The notes below the pieces were generated by a model that worked only from the letters and a program-made list of their open reading frames with translations, did no database searches and had not been told where the DNA came from. Below, in pieces: positions 43,787 through 53,286 of a stretch of DNA of 64,000 nucleotides (position 1 is its first letter; each line of letters opens with the position of its first letter). Position numbers and translations under genes: made by a program. Source of the stretch: Aquabacter spiritensis (GTDB taxonomy: Bacteria > Pseudomonadota > Alphaproteobacteria > Rhizobiales > Xanthobacteraceae); the NCBI RefSeq assembly GCF_004346185.1, contig NZ_SMAI01000006.1, positions 186,001 through 250,000 of the forward strand. Reading direction: 5' to 3'.

Positions 43787-44096
43787 GGTCGCGCGTGCCC
43801 GCGGCCAGGATCGCATCGGTGCGGCGGGCGAGGACGTCCGCCGAGATCAGGCCCTTCTCGTCCAGTAGCCGCGCGATGCAGTCGAGGCGGCGATTGTAGA
43901 AGGAGGTCTTCCGATAGGTCTCGGGCGACATTTCCTCGACCGCACGGCGGAATTCGTCGAGGGTGAGGAAGCCCTTGGCCACGAGCACGTTGAACATCGC
44001 GATCATGAGCTTTTCCCAATAGAGCTGGGGAACCTCCTCGCGGGGCACCTCGCCCGCCGGCAATCCGCCGACATCGGTGATCAGTCTATCCGCCAT
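43776..44096 (-). CDS. Nitrile hydratase beta subunit, N-terminal half as a separate protein
   Basis: A 106-residue helical protein matching the N-terminal half of NHase beta: L-Y-W-E-K near residue 24, L-D-E-F-R-R-A-V-E-E-M-S-P near 45, Y-R-K-T-S-F-Y near 60, and L-L-D-E-K-G-L-I near 75. NHase activator (P14K-like) proteins share this fold, so an accessory role is possible instead of a structural one. With the SH3-like and alpha genes it forms a three-gene set in the order seen for thiocyanate hydrolase. It follows the transaminase by 136 bases on the same strand. Confidence 0.8.
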   Translation of the reverse strand: MADRLITDVGGLPAGEVPREEVPQLYWEKLMIAMFNVLVAKGFLTLDEFRRAVEEMSPETYRKTSFYNRRLDCIARLLDEKGLISADVLARRTDAILAAGTRDHVG

Positions 44097-44232
44097 CGCA
44101 AGGGTCTCCCGGCCGCACCGCCCCACTTTGCCCGTTCCCGGTCGTATCGGCAAATGCCGAACGACGCCATGGGCTTGACGCCGCCTTGCGCGCGGTATCC
44201 GGCGCCGCTTGGGCGCGGCGCCGACGCTGGAT

Positions 44233-45642
44233 TCAGGCCGCGACGAGCCAGCCGCGCGCCTGAAGCTCGGCATAGGTCCGGTCGAGGACCCGCACCGCGG
44301 TATCGGCGAGCAGGTCGGCTTCGGCGAAGGACAAGGTGAAAGGCGGGGCGAGAATCATGCCGTCGCGCACCGCCCGCATCACCAGCCCTTCGCTGAAGGA
44401 AATGTCGCGGCACAACAGCCCGACCGTCCCCTCCTCCTGCGCGAATTTCGCCCGGCGGGCTTTGTCCGGGGTGAGTTCCAGCGCGCCGATCAGGCCCACC
44501 ATCCGCGCCTCGCCGACGAGCGGATGCTCGGCGAGCTTCAGCCAGCGCGCCTGCAAATAGGGACCGATCTCGGACTTCACCCGCTCGACCAGTTTTTCCC
44601 CATGCAGAATGCGCAGATTGGCGAGGGCCGCCGCGCAGCCGCCGGGATGGCCGGAATAGGTGAAGCCGTGGTTGAACTCGCCGCCATGCTCGATGAAGCC
44701 CTCGGCCACCCGTGCGCCGACAATGACCCCGCCGAGCGGGAAATAACCCGAGGTCACCCCCTTGGCGAAGGTGATGAGGTCCGGCGCAACGCCCATATAT
44801 TGGCAGCCGAACCATTCCCCGGTGCGCCCGAAGCCGCAGATCACCTCGTCGGAGACCAGCAGCACGTCCCGCTCGCGGCAGATTTTCTGCACTTCCGGCC
44901 AATAGGTGGCGGGCGGGATGACGACGCCGCCAGCGCCCTGGATCGGCTCGCCGATAAAGGCGGCGACATTCTCGGCGCCGGCTTCGTCGATCGCACGGGC
45001 AACCTCGCGGGCGGCATGGAGGCCGAACGCCTCGGGCGTCATGTCGCCGCCCTCGGCCCACCAATACGGCTGCTGCACATGGACGATGCCGGGGATCGGC
45101 AGGCCGCCTTGGGCGTGCATCGGCTTCATCCCGCCAAGGCTCGCGCCGCCCACGGTCGAGCCGTGATAGGCGTTGCGGCGGGCGATGAAGATGTGCTTTT
45201 CCGGCTTGCCCATCGCCGCCCAATAATGCCGCACCATGCGGATGACGGTGTCGACCGCCTCCGAGCCCCCCGAGGTGAAGAAGACGTGGCGCATGCCGGC
45301 CGGCGCCACCTCCGCAATCGCCGCGGCCAGCTCGGCGGCGGCGGGATGGGTGGTCTTGAAGAAGGTGTTGTAATAATCGAGCGTCTTCAATTGGTCGGAA
45401 ATGGCATCGACGATGTCGTGACGCCCGTGCCCGACGCTCGAGCACCACAGGCCCGACATGCCGTCCAGGATCTTGTTGCCCTCGGAATCGAAGATATAGC
45501 TCCCGGCCGCGTGGGTGATGACCCGCACGCCCTCCGCGTTCAGCGACTTGGTGTTCGAGAACGGGTGGAGATGGTGCGCGGCGTCGAGATGACGCCAATG
45601 GGCGGTGGAGTTGGAAGCCGGGGCGGATGTCACGATAGGCAT
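44233..45642 (-). CDS. Class-III PLP transaminase, putrescine-type (SpuC-like)
   Basis: The start at 45642 follows AGGAG and gives 469 residues; the frame is open for 93 codons upstream without coding character. Landmarks: H-P-F-S-N near residue 26, G-N-K-I-L-D-G-M-S-G-L-W-C near 55, F-F-T-S-G-G-S-E-A near 118, Y-H-G-S-T-V near 159, D-E-V-I-C-G-F-G-R-T-G near 258, and the PLP lysine in F-A-K-G-V-T-S-G-Y near 288. The sequence pattern is close to SpuC, which moves the amino group of putrescine or related diamines to pyruvate. The aldehyde dehydrogenase gene 22 bases upstream would oxidise the aminoaldehyde product, giving GABA-type acids. Confidence 0.85.
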   Translation of the reverse strand: MPIVTSAPASNSTAHWRHLDAAHHLHPFSNTKSLNAEGVRVITHAAGSYIFDSEGNKILDGMSGLWCSSVGHGRHDIVDAISDQLKTLDYYNTFFKTTHPAAAELAAAIAEVAPAGMRHVFFTSGGSEAVDTVIRMVRHYWAAMGKPEKHIFIARRNAYHGSTVGGASLGGMKPMHAQGGLPIPGIVHVQQPYWWAEGGDMTPEAFGLHAAREVARAIDEAGAENVAAFIGEPIQGAGGVVIPPATYWPEVQKICRERDVLLVSDEVICGFGRTGEWFGCQYMGVAPDLITFAKGVTSGYFPLGGVIVGARVAEGFIEHGGEFNHGFTYSGHPGGCAAALANLRILHGEKLVERVKSEIGPYLQARWLKLAEHPLVGEARMVGLIGALELTPDKARRAKFAQEEGTVGLLCRDISFSEGLVMRAVRDGMILAPPFTLSFAEADLLADTAVRVLDRTYAELQARGWLVAA

Positions 45643-45664
45643 GCTCCTGGGTTGGCGGCGCGCC

Positions 45665-47149
45665 TCACAGGCGCGTCCAGACGGTCTTGAGATCGGAATA
45701 TTTTTCCAGCGCGTGCAGGGACTTGTCGCGGCCGAAGCCGGATTGCTTGACGCCGCCGAACGGCACCGTGATGTCGTCGGCGTCGAAGCAGTTGACGTAG
45801 ACGACGCCCGCCTTGAAGCGCCGCGCAGCCTTGTGGGCGGCGGCGAGATCGCCGCTCCAGATCGCCGCGCCGAGGCCGTAGACCGTGCCGTTGGCGATCT
45901 CGACCGCCTGGTCGAGCCCATCGAAGCCGATCACCGAGAGCACCGGGCCGAAGATTTCATGCTGCGCCAGCGATGAGCGGGGATCGACGTCGTCGAACAC
46001 GGTCGGTGCGACGAAGGCGCCGCCGCTCTCCGCATGGACGGCGCCGCCGCCGGTGACCAGCCGGGCGCCCTCGGCCTGGCCGCGCGCGACCGCTTCCAGG
46101 ATCCGCCCCTGATGCTCGCGGCTGACCACCGCGCCGGCGGGCGTTGCCGGGTCGAGCGGATCGCCCGGCATCCAACGGGCGGCGGCCGCGACGACGCGCG
46201 CCACCACCGCATCCTTGATCCTGTTGTCGACCAGGAGCCGGGAGCCGGCGGTGCACATCTCGCCCTGATTGAAGAAGATGCCGGCGGCGGCCGCCTCGGC
46301 GACCGCGTCGAGGTCCGGCGCATCGGCCGCCACCACGAAGCCGGTCTTGCCGCCGAGTTCGAGCGACACGCGCTTCAGATTGGTGTCGGCCGAGTAGCGC
46401 ATGAAATAGCGCCCGACCTCGGTGGAGCCGGTAAAGGCGATGGCGTCGACATCCATGTGCCGGCCGAGCGCGGCACCGGCCTCGGCGCCGAGGCCCGGAA
46501 CCACGTTGAACACGCCGTCCGGGATCCCCGCCTCCTGCGCCAAAGCGGCGAGATGCAGCGCGGTGAGCGGAGATTCCTCGGCCGGCTTCAGCACCACGGA
46601 ATTGCCCATGGCGAGCGCCGGGGCGAACTTCCAGGCGGCCATGATCATCGGGAAGTTCCAGGGCGTGACGCAGCCGACGACGCCGAGCGGCTCGCGCAGC
46701 ACCAGGGCCAGCGTGTCGTCGCCGGTCGGCGCCACCTCGCCATAGACCTTGTCGGCCGCCTCGCCGTAATAGGCGATGCAATCGGCCGTGGCGCGCACGT
46801 CGATCGCCTTGGCGTCCGAGATCGGCTTGCCCATGTTCAGCGTCTCGGTGAGCGCCAGCGTGTCGCGGTGGGCGCGCACCAGATCGGCGAAGCGCACGAG
46901 GATCCGCTTGCGCTCGCTTGGCTTCAGGCCCGCCCAGCGGCGGTCGTCGAACGCGGCGCGCGCCGCCGCCACCGCACGGTCGATATCGGCCGCATCGCAG
47001 GCGGCGACCTCGGCGAGCGGGCGGCCGGTCGCAGGATTGACGGCGGTGAAGCGCCGTCCGCTCGCCGCGGCGACGAAGCGCCCGCCGATGAAGGCGTCGG
47101 TACGGAAATCCGGCAGCGTGGCCGGGGCCGCGGTCTCGAACTTGGACAT
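45665..47149 (-). CDS. NAD(P)-dependent aldehyde dehydrogenase, aminoaldehyde type (PuuC/KauB-like)
   Basis: A 494-residue enzyme starting at ATG 47149, with GGAGA six bases before it. It has the family signatures P-W-N-F-P near residue 161, F-T-G-S-T-E-V-G near 240 (nucleotide site), E-L-G-G-K near 263 (catalytic Glu) and N-Q-G-E-M-C near 292 with the catalytic cysteine. Together with the SpuC-like transaminase it forms a standard two-step route from diamines to amino acids. Similarity alone would also allow other aldehydes. It is the first gene of the minus-strand catabolic block; 138 bases separate it from yacG. Confidence 0.86.
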   Translation of the reverse strand: MSKFETAAPATLPDFRTDAFIGGRFVAAASGRRFTAVNPATGRPLAEVAACDAADIDRAVAAARAAFDDRRWAGLKPSERKRILVRFADLVRAHRDTLALTETLNMGKPISDAKAIDVRATADCIAYYGEAADKVYGEVAPTGDDTLALVLREPLGVVGCVTPWNFPMIMAAWKFAPALAMGNSVVLKPAEESPLTALHLAALAQEAGIPDGVFNVVPGLGAEAGAALGRHMDVDAIAFTGSTEVGRYFMRYSADTNLKRVSLELGGKTGFVVAADAPDLDAVAEAAAAGIFFNQGEMCTAGSRLLVDNRIKDAVVARVVAAAARWMPGDPLDPATPAGAVVSREHQGRILEAVARGQAEGARLVTGGGAVHAESGGAFVAPTVFDDVDPRSSLAQHEIFGPVLSVIGFDGLDQAVEIANGTVYGLGAAIWSGDLAAAHKAARRFKAGVVYVNCFDADDITVPFGGVKQSGFGRDKSLHALEKYSDLKTVWTRL

Positions 47150-47287
47150 GCGCGTCTCCACGCACCCCCGCCCGCGCGCGGCGGACAGAATTCGACGGCG
47201 TCACGGCGAAGGTTACGCCATCCATAGCGTGGCGCGGGGCGCCGCGACACCCCCCTCATCGAGGCGGGGCCGGGCCGGAAGCGGGTT

Positions 47288-47485
47288 TCAGCCCGGCGTC
47301 GGCTCGCTCGGCGGCTCGCCGTCCTCGTCCTCGTCCGCAACGACCGGAATGGCATAGGCCCCGGTCAGCCAGCGGTTGAGGTCGACATCGGCGCAGCGCT
47401 TGGAGCAGAAGGGACGGTATTTTTCGACCGGAGGCTTGCCGCAGATCGGGCAGCCGCGCGTGGTCTTCTTCGCCGGTGTCTTCAT
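47288..47485 (-). CDS. yacG: DNA gyrase inhibitor YacG
   Basis: A 65-residue zinc-finger protein with C-P-I-C at residues 12-15 and F-C-S-K-R-C at 26-31, then the conserved [10 protein letters not shown] segment and an acidic tail. YacG binds gyrase and blocks its binding to DNA. Its ATG overlaps the maf stop by 4 bp (ATGA), a common arrangement in Alphaproteobacteria. Confidence 0.9.
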   Translation of the reverse strand: MKTPAKKTTRGCPICGKPPVEKYRPFCSKRCADVDLNRWLTGAYAIPVVADEDEDGEPPSEPTPG

Positions 47486-48102
47486 GCCGCCCGCCCGCTC
47501 CAGCCGGCCCGCACGGCATATCCCTCGCCGGCTAGCAGCGCGACGGTCTCGGCCAGAGGCAGGCCGACGACGCTGCTATAGGAGCCGATCAGCTTCACGA
47601 CGAAACTGCCGGCCAAGCCCTGGATGGCGTAGCCCCCGGCCTTGCCGCGCCATTCTCCGGCCGCGAGATAAGCGGACAGGTCCTCGCCCGACAGCCGGCG
47701 GAAGCGCAGCCGCGTCTCGACCAGGCGGGTGCGCGCCCGGCCGCGCGGCGAGACCACGCACACCCCGGTGAACACACGGTGCGCGCGGCCCGACAAAAGC
47801 CGCAGGCAATGTTCGGCCTCGTCCTGGATCTCGGGCTTGGGCAGAACCCGCCGCCCCACCGCGACGACGGTGTCGGCAGCGAGCACGATCCCTTCGATCC
47901 CGGCCTCGCGGGCGCGCCGCGCCACCAATTCCCCCTTCTGGCGCGCGAGCCGCAGCGCAAGCTTGCGCGGCAGTTCGCCCCGCTCCGGGGTCTCGTCGAT
48001 CTCCGCCGGCATCAGGAGGTCCGGCTCGATGCCGGCCTGGTTGAGCAGCGCGAGACGGCGCGGCGATCCCGACGCCAATACGAGCTTCACCCGATCATCC
48101 AC
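47482..48102 (-). CDS. maf: Maf-type nucleoside triphosphate pyrophosphatase
   Basis: No ATG precedes the conserved start region closely; a GTG at 48102 with GAGG upstream is the best choice, giving 206 residues that open with [13 protein letters not shown] near residue 5. Other motifs: E-I-D-E-T near 37, A-D-T-V-V near 76, and Y-A-I-Q-G-L-A-G near 160. Maf enzymes hydrolyse non-canonical nucleotides. A GTG at 48090 is an alternative. The frame continues upstream, but that part does not look coding. Confidence 0.88.
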   Translation of the reverse strand: MDDRVKLVLASGSPRRLALLNQAGIEPDLLMPAEIDETPERGELPRKLALRLARQKGELVARRAREAGIEGIVLAADTVVAVGRRVLPKPEIQDEAEHCLRLLSGRAHRVFTGVCVVSPRGRARTRLVETRLRFRRLSGEDLSAYLAAGEWRGKAGGYAIQGLAGSFVVKLIGSYSSVVGLPLAETVALLAGEGYAVRAGWSGRAA

Positions 48103-48333
48103 GATACGCCTCGCTGCACCGCCGGCGCCGGACCCAGCCCGGTCGACCCGGCCGGCGGCCCCGCCGCGCTCCATTTCCGAAATCCCGCTTTCCCGCGCGG
48201 ACGCGCCATCCCGCTTCGGGGCCGGCACGCTATCCCAAAAGCCCGCCTTTGCAAGCGCCGGCGGCGGGCCACCGATCAATGTGCGAGAGACGGCATCCCC
48301 GGCCGGGTCGTCTCGACCTGACCGGACCAAGCT
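48103..48333. other. Gap where infA is normally found; likely promoter for maf-yacG
   Basis: In many Rhizobiales infA lies between the phosphatase gene and maf, but no frame here encodes the short IF-1 protein. On the minus strand a CTTGCAAAG element near 48255 and GGGATAG about 17 bases on could form a promoter for maf. I see nothing else. Confidence 0.4.
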
Positions 48334-48807
48334 CTAGCGTGCGGTCTTGAAGCGGGCGCGGATGCGCCGCTCCAGTTCGTCCCGCACCGTCCGATAGGCA
48401 TCGAGGCGCTGCTCGCGATTGCCGGTTTCGAGCGTAGGATCGGCGGTCGGCCAATATTCCACATCGAGCGCATTGGTCCGGGTCAGCTCCAGCGCCTTGT
48501 GGTGCGCATCGGGGGAGAGCGAGATCGCGAGGTCGAAGCCGAGCCCCTCATATTCCTCAAGGTCCGCGACGCTGTGCGGGCGGTGCCGCTTCACGTCGAG
48601 GCCCAATTCCTCCATGACCGTGGCGACGAACGGGTCCGGGTCGCCGGCGATGACGCCGGCCGACTGGACATAGACCGAGCGGCCGAACAGATGTTTGGCG
48701 ATCGCCTCCGCCATGACCGAGCGGACCACGTTCTGCCCGCACATGAACAGCACCGCCTGCGGCCGAACGCTTCGCGCGGGCGCAGGCGCAGGCGGAGCCT
48801 CGCTCAC
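48334..48807 (-). CDS. Low-molecular-weight protein-tyrosine-phosphatase/arsenate-reductase-like protein
   Basis: A 157-residue protein starting at GTG 48807. It carries the phosphatase loop C-G-Q-N-V-V-R-S (C-x5-R) with Cys23 and Arg29, then M-A-E-A-I, S-A-G-V near residue 50, and an acidic motif W-P-T-A-D-P-T near 120 that would supply the general acid. It is one base from the UPF0262 gene. Whether it acts on phosphotyrosine or arsenate is not shown by the sequence. Confidence 0.82.
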   Translation of the reverse strand: MSEAPPAPAPARSVRPQAVLFMCGQNVVRSVMAEAIAKHLFGRSVYVQSAGVIAGDPDPFVATVMEELGLDVKRHRPHSVADLEEYEGLGFDLAISLSPDAHHKALELTRTNALDVEYWPTADPTLETGNREQRLDAYRTVRDELERRIRARFKTAR

Positions 48808-48808
48808 C

Positions 48809-49306
48809 CTAGCCCCTCCAGTGGAGCGCGCAGATCAGCGTGAACAGGCGGCGGGCGGTGTCGAAATCCACCTCGATCTTGTCCTTCAGCCGCTCGCGAA
48901 GCAGATCGGATCCTTCGTTGTGGAGCCCGCGCCGCCCCATATCGATCGCCTCGATCTGGGTCGGCGAGGCCGTGCGGATCGCTTGGTAATAGCTCTCGCA
49001 GACCAGGAAATAATCTTTCACCACCTTGCGGAAGGGGGTCAGCGAAAGATGGTGCTGAACCACCGCGTCACCGGCTTCGCGGCGCACATCGAGCACCAGG
49101 CGGTTCTCGGCGAGCCCGATATGGAGGATGTAAGGCCCCTCCCCCGGATCGTTCACCGGTTCGAAGGCATTGTCTTCGAGGAGATCGTAGATGGCGGTCG
49201 CCCGCTCATGCTCGACATCCGCCCCGCCCCGCCCGATCGACGCCTCGTCGAGCGTCACGGCGGACAGACGGCATCCGGGCTTGGCGGTTTCGCGTGGCAC
49301 GGTCAT
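48809..49306 (-). CDS. UPF0262 family protein
   Basis: A 165-residue protein of the alphaproteobacterial UPF0262 family: [13 protein letters not shown] near residue 34, [13 protein letters not shown] near 88, and [10 protein letters not shown] near 148. No biochemical role is known to me. Its ATG overlaps the hisD stop by 4 bp, and the phosphatase gene begins one base after it, so the three are co-translated. Confidence 0.9.
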   Translation of the reverse strand: MTVPRETAKPGCRLSAVTLDEASIGRGGADVEHERATAIYDLLEDNAFEPVNDPGEGPYILHIGLAENRLVLDVRREAGDAVVQHHLSLTPFRKVVKDYFLVCESYYQAIRTASPTQIEAIDMGRRGLHNEGSDLLRERLKDKIEVDFDTARRLFTLICALHWRG

Positions 49307-50610
49307 GCGACCCCCGATCCGGCATTGGAGCGCACCAGAATGGAGCGGCCATGAGCATCGAGCCGTTCGGCCGTGGCGAGCCGCACCGCCGCCGGCCCGA
49401 GGGCATGCAGCGCCTCAGGACTGCATTTGAGGATCGAGGTGCGCTTCATGAAGTCCAGCACCCCCAGCCCCGAGGAAAAACGGGCGGACCGGGCCGTCGG
49501 CAGGACATGGTTGCTGCCGCCGACATAATCCCCCACCGCCTCCGGCGTGTATGGGCCGATGAAGATCGCCCCGGCGTGGCGCACCCGCGCCGCCAGCGCC
49601 TCGGCGTCGGCGCAGTGGATTTCGAGATGTTCGGGGGCGATGCGGTTGGTCAGGTCGAGCGCCTCATCCCAGTCGGAGACCTGGATGATGGCGCCGTGGA
49701 CGCGCCAGGATTCGGCGGCGATCGCAGCGCGCGGCAGCGTGGTGAGCATATCCGCCACCGCGCGCCCGACCCGCTCGGCGAGATCCGCGCTGTCGGTGAT
49801 GAGGATCGATTGGGCCGCGGTGTCGTGCTCCGCCTGCGCCAGGAGGTCGGCGGCGATCCAATCGGCATTGGCCGCGCCGTCGGCGAGGATCAGCACCTCG
49901 GACGGGCCGGCCACCATGTCGATGCCGACTTTGCCGAACACCTGCCGCTTGGCGGCGGCGACATAGGCGTTGCCGGGACCGACGATCTTGTCGACCGGGG
50001 CGATGGTCTGCGTCCCATAGGCGAGCGCGGCCACCGCCTGTGCCCCGCCGACGCGGTAGATTTCATCCACGCCCGCAAGCTGCGCCGCGACCAGAACGAG
50101 GGGCGCGATCTCGCCGTCGGGGGCCGGCACGACCATGACGATGCGCGGGACGCCCGCGACCGCCGCCGGGACGGCATTCATCAGCACCGAGGAGGGATAG
50201 GCCGCGGTGCCGCCCGGCACATAGAGGCCGACCGCGTCCACCGGCGTCCAGCGATGGCCCAGTTCGACGCCGAGGGCGTCGGTATAGCGGTCGTCCTTCG
50301 GCTTCTGGCGGGCGTGATGCGATTCGATGCGGCGTTTGGCGAAGGCGAGCGCCTCCAGGGTTTGCGGCGCGACCGCGTCCTGCGCCGCCGCGATCTCGTC
50401 CGCGCTCACTCGTATGCCGCGCGCCGCGAGGTCGACCCGGTCGAAGGTTCGGGACAGGTCGATCAAGGCGGCATCGCCCTCCGCCCGGACCCGCGCGACG
50501 ATCTCCGCCACCGCGGCGGCGACATCGGCCGCAGCCTCGCGCTTGCTGTCGAGGAAGGCGGCGAAGGCGGCCGGGAAATCGGCGGAGCGGGTGTCGAGAC
50601 GGATCGGCAT
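49303..50610 (-). CDS. hisD: Histidinol dehydrogenase
   Basis: A 435-residue enzyme of normal length: Y-V-P-G-G near residue 130, G-P-G-N-A-Y-V near 209, G-P-S-E-V-L near 235, Q-A-E-H-D near 261 (zinc ligands), and N-R-I-A-P-E-H-L-E near 329 with the catalytic Glu-His pair. It makes histidine from histidinol by two NAD-linked oxidations. Gene order hisD-UPF0262-LMW phosphatase is conserved in the group. An 86-base gap separates it from the DUF2948 gene upstream. Confidence 0.97.
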   Translation of the reverse strand: MPIRLDTRSADFPAAFAAFLDSKREAAADVAAAVAEIVARVRAEGDAALIDLSRTFDRVDLAARGIRVSADEIAAAQDAVAPQTLEALAFAKRRIESHHARQKPKDDRYTDALGVELGHRWTPVDAVGLYVPGGTAAYPSSVLMNAVPAAVAGVPRIVMVVPAPDGEIAPLVLVAAQLAGVDEIYRVGGAQAVAALAYGTQTIAPVDKIVGPGNAYVAAAKRQVFGKVGIDMVAGPSEVLILADGAANADWIAADLLAQAEHDTAAQSILITDSADLAERVGRAVADMLTTLPRAAIAAESWRVHGAIIQVSDWDEALDLTNRIAPEHLEIHCADAEALAARVRHAGAIFIGPYTPEAVGDYVGGSNHVLPTARSARFSSGLGVLDFMKRTSILKCSPEALHALGPAAVRLATAERLDAHGRSILVRSNAGSGVA

Positions 50611-50696
50611 GCCGCTTCGATAGAACAGTTGCGGGCAAAGGGGAACGGGCTTTCACGCCCGGCACCGGCGGGCGTGACCCGCCCCGGCGGGGGCGC

Positions 50697-51158
50697 TCAG
50701 GCCGATCCGCTCGCTCCGGTGGCGGAGACGGCTTCGGGCGCATGTTCCGGCGCCCGCTTGCAGCCCCAGGAAGGGCCGAGATCGGACAGCCGGGCTTCGA
50801 TGCATTCGACTTCGAAGCAGATGTCGGCGCCGCCGGAAAATGCCAGGGTCACCGTGCCCGAGGGCGCTTCGCCGGGGGCGAACGTCACGGCGAGGAGATT
50901 GAGGATCCCCTCGGCATCCTGCCGGTCGAAGCCGCGCGAGCGGACATTGCGCACCCGCTCGAAATGCAACCCGGCGCGGTGGCGCACATAGGTATCGGCA
51001 CAGGCCTTGTCCCAGTCGAACCGATCCAGCACCAAGACGAAGCGCTGGGTCTTCGGCAGAAAGCCGATATCGGCGACCTTGACCAAGGCATCCTGGAGAT
51101 GCGCCGAGAGGATCGCCAGGTCTTCCTCGTCGAGGGCGAGAAGCTTCAGAGCGTCCAT
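50697..51158 (-). CDS. DUF2948 family protein
   Basis: A 153-residue protein with the DUF2948 pattern: L-K-L-L-A-L-D-E-E-D-L near the start, F-V-L-V-L-D-R-F-D-W near 40, R-S-R-G-F-D near 75, and the final L-S-D-L-G-P-S-W. The family is common between murA and hisD in Rhizobiales. No function is known to me. The gap to murA is 64 bases, which suggests a shared transcript. Confidence 0.85.
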   Translation of the reverse strand: MDALKLLALDEEDLAILSAHLQDALVKVADIGFLPKTQRFVLVLDRFDWDKACADTYVRHRAGLHFERVRNVRSRGFDRQDAEGILNLLAVTFAPGEAPSGTVTLAFSGGADICFEVECIEARLSDLGPSWGCKRAPEHAPEAVSATGASGSA

Positions 51159-51222
51159 CGGGATTGATCCTCGTTCTTGCTGGGCAGGACATGGCGACGC
51201 CGGCGGCCGCGATCAAGCCCCA

Positions 51223-52512
51223 TCACATGCTGAGCCGCTCGATCTGGGCGCCGCAGCGGGCCAGTTTCTCCTCCAGACGCTCGAAGCCGCGGTCGAGATG
51301 ATAGACCCGCTGCACCATGGTCTCGCCCTCGGCGGCGAGGCCGGCAATGACCAGAGACACCGAGGCGCGCAGATCCGTCGCCATGACCGGCGCGCCCTTC
51401 AGGCGCTCCACCCCCTCCACCGTCGCCGTGTCGCCGTCGAGATGGATCCGGGCGCCAAGCCGCGCCAGTTCCTGCACGTGCATGAAGCGATTCTCGAAGA
51501 TCGTCTCGGTGATGCGCGACCGCCCCCCCGCCCGGGTCATCAGGGCCATGAACTGGGCCTGGAGATCGGTCGGAAAGCCGGGAAACGGCGCGGTCGTGAC
51601 GTCCACCGGGCGGATCCCCGCCCCGTTCCGCTGCACTCTTATACCCTCGTTCGTGACGTCGATTTCGGCGCCGGCGGCGCGCAGCGTGGCGAGCGCGCTC
51701 TCCAGAAGCGTCGCGCTCGCGCCGGCCAGCAGGACGTCGCCGCCCACCATCGCGGTCGCCATGGCATAGGTTCCGGTCTCGATCCGGTCGGGCAAAACGG
51801 CGTGGCGCGCCCCGCGCAGGCGGGCGACGCCGTCGATCTGGATGGTCGAGGTGCCGGCGCCGGAGATCCGTGCCCCCATCTTCACAAGGCACTGGGCGAG
51901 ATCGACGATTTCCGGCTCGCGCGCGGCATTCTCGATCACGCTCTCGCCGCGCGCCAGCGCCGCCGCCATGAGGGCCGTATGGGTCGCACCGACCGAGACC
52001 TTCGGGAACACGATGCGCGCGCCCGACAAGCCTTTGGGCGCCCGCGCGACGACATAGCCGGCATCGATGTCGATCTCGCCGCCCAGCGCGCGCAGCGCGT
52101 CGAGATGGAAATCGACCGGCCGGGTGCCGATCGCGCAGCCGCCGGGCAGGGACACGCGCGCCTCGCCCATGCGGGCGAGCAGCGGCCCCACGACCCAGAA
52201 ACTCGCCCGCATGCGCGAGACGAGATCGTAAGGGGCGGTGGTGTCGACGATGGCGCGGGCGTCGATCTCCAGCGTCTGGCCGGCATGGGGATCGTCGCCG
52301 TTGCGCTTGCCGGCCGTGGTGATGTCGACGCCGTGATTGCCGAGGATCCGCTGCAGGAGCGCGACATCGGCGAGGCGCGGCACATTCTCCAGCGTCAGCT
52401 TTTCTTCGGTGAGCAGGCCGGCGATCATCAGCGGAAGGGCGGCATTCTTGGCGCCCGAAATCGGAATGGTCCCGGAAAGGGGCCGGCCGCCGACGATCCT
52501 GATCTTGTCCAT
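51223..52512 (-). CDS. murA: UDP-N-acetylglucosamine 1-carboxyvinyltransferase
   Basis: The start at 52512 gives 429 residues with the EPSP-synthase-like inside-out barrel: I-S-G-A-K-N-A-A near residue 20, [11 protein letters not shown] near 119, where the cysteine is the fosfomycin-sensitive catalytic residue, and F-P-T-D-L-Q-A-Q near 308. It adds enolpyruvate to UDP-GlcNAc, the first step of peptidoglycan synthesis. The frame extends 166 codons upstream without coding character. It is transcribed toward DUF2948 and hisD. Confidence 0.96.
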   Translation of the reverse strand: MDKIRIVGGRPLSGTIPISGAKNAALPLMIAGLLTEEKLTLENVPRLADVALLQRILGNHGVDITTAGKRNGDDPHAGQTLEIDARAIVDTTAPYDLVSRMRASFWVVGPLLARMGEARVSLPGGCAIGTRPVDFHLDALRALGGEIDIDAGYVVARAPKGLSGARIVFPKVSVGATHTALMAAALARGESVIENAAREPEIVDLAQCLVKMGARISGAGTSTIQIDGVARLRGARHAVLPDRIETGTYAMATAMVGGDVLLAGASATLLESALATLRAAGAEIDVTNEGIRVQRNGAGIRPVDVTTAPFPGFPTDLQAQFMALMTRAGGRSRITETIFENRFMHVQELARLGARIHLDGDTATVEGVERLKGAPVMATDLRASVSLVIAGLAAEGETMVQRVYHLDRGFERLEEKLARCGAQIERLSM

Positions 52513-52697
52513 GCGCAGAACGCTCCGATGGCCGCGCCACGCGCGGACGAACCCCTCGTCTAGAGTGGGACCCGTCCGGAGGGAAACAAGAAAGTTTTCG
52601 CCCGAACGGGGAACCCCAGCCCCGCTCTCCCCAAAAAGCCGCATCGCACGGCCCCCGTCCGGCGCCGCGGGCGCGGAACGCTCGACGCAACGCAAAG

Positions 52698-52886
52698 CTA
52701 CGCGTCTTCCGGCTTCGGTACCATAGGCCCGCTTGGCCCGGGAGACGGCGTCACCGCGTCCGCCGGCGCTTCCGCCTCCGGCGATTCGCCCCGCGCCGCG
52801 CGCGCGCGGCCTTGCGCCTTTCGGCGCGCCAGATTGGCCCGCAACGCGCTGGCGAGCCGCGCCTTCCGTTCCTCGTCCTGCGTCAT
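52698..52886 (-). CDS. Small conserved-type protein upstream of murA
   Basis: A 62-residue basic then acidic protein: M-T-Q-D-E-E-R-K, then a helical [15 protein letters not shown] segment at about 15-29, and a Pro/Glu-rich tail. Small proteins with this Ala-Asn-Leu-x-Arg-Arg-Lys motif occur before murA in related genomes, from memory. Function is unknown. The next 185 bases to murA show no gene. Confidence 0.55.
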   Translation of the reverse strand: MTQDEERKARLASALRANLARRKAQGRARAARGESPEAEAPADAVTPSPGPSGPMVPKPEDA

Positions 52887-53143
52887 GCCCCTGCCCTAGC
52901 GCCGGTCCGCGCCCGAGGCAAGACGGGCGCCCGCGGGAGCAAGGACGGCGAGGCGCCGCCCCGCCGCAGAGCGAGGGCCTGGGCGCGGACGGCCCGACAG
53001 CCTGCCGCAAGCCCCGCCCCTCCCGCCCGACCTCCGCCCTTGCAAGTGCCGGCGCATCGACGTAAGACGACCGTACCGGGAGCGGGCACGCTGAGTGCCC
53101 GCAGCGTCTGCATGGCAGCCCACCCGTCGAGGTCCGCCTCGGC

Positions 53144-53219
53144 GCCGCTTTAGCTCAGCTGGTAGAGCACCTCATTCGTAATGAGGGGGTCGGGGGTTCG
53201 AATCCCTCAAGCGGCACCA
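53144..53219 (+). tRNA. tRNA-Thr (anticodon CGU)
   Basis: A complete 76-base cloverleaf including encoded CCA. The acceptor arms GCCGCTT and AAGCGGC pair perfectly; the D-arm TAGCTCAGCTGGTAGAGCA and the T-arm with GGTTCGAATCC are canonical. The anticodon stem CCTCA/TGAGG encloses the loop TTCGTAA with CGT at positions 34-36, decoding ACG. It stands alone. Confidence 0.97.
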
Positions 53220-53286
53220 TTTCGCCCAAGACCCGGCATTCGTCGTCGCTGGCCGGAGTTTGCCCCCTTCGCGCCGTGGCTGTCGA

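Noticed and set aside
42786-44096. Firm assignment of the split hydratase as thiocyanate hydrolase
   Set aside because: Order and split match, but the neighbouring amidase and the C-Y-P-R context also fit nitrile hydratase; the sequence alone does not decide.
53144-53219. tRNA-Thr as an attachment site of an integrated element
   Set aside because: No second copy of the tRNA 3' end and no integrase were found within the window.
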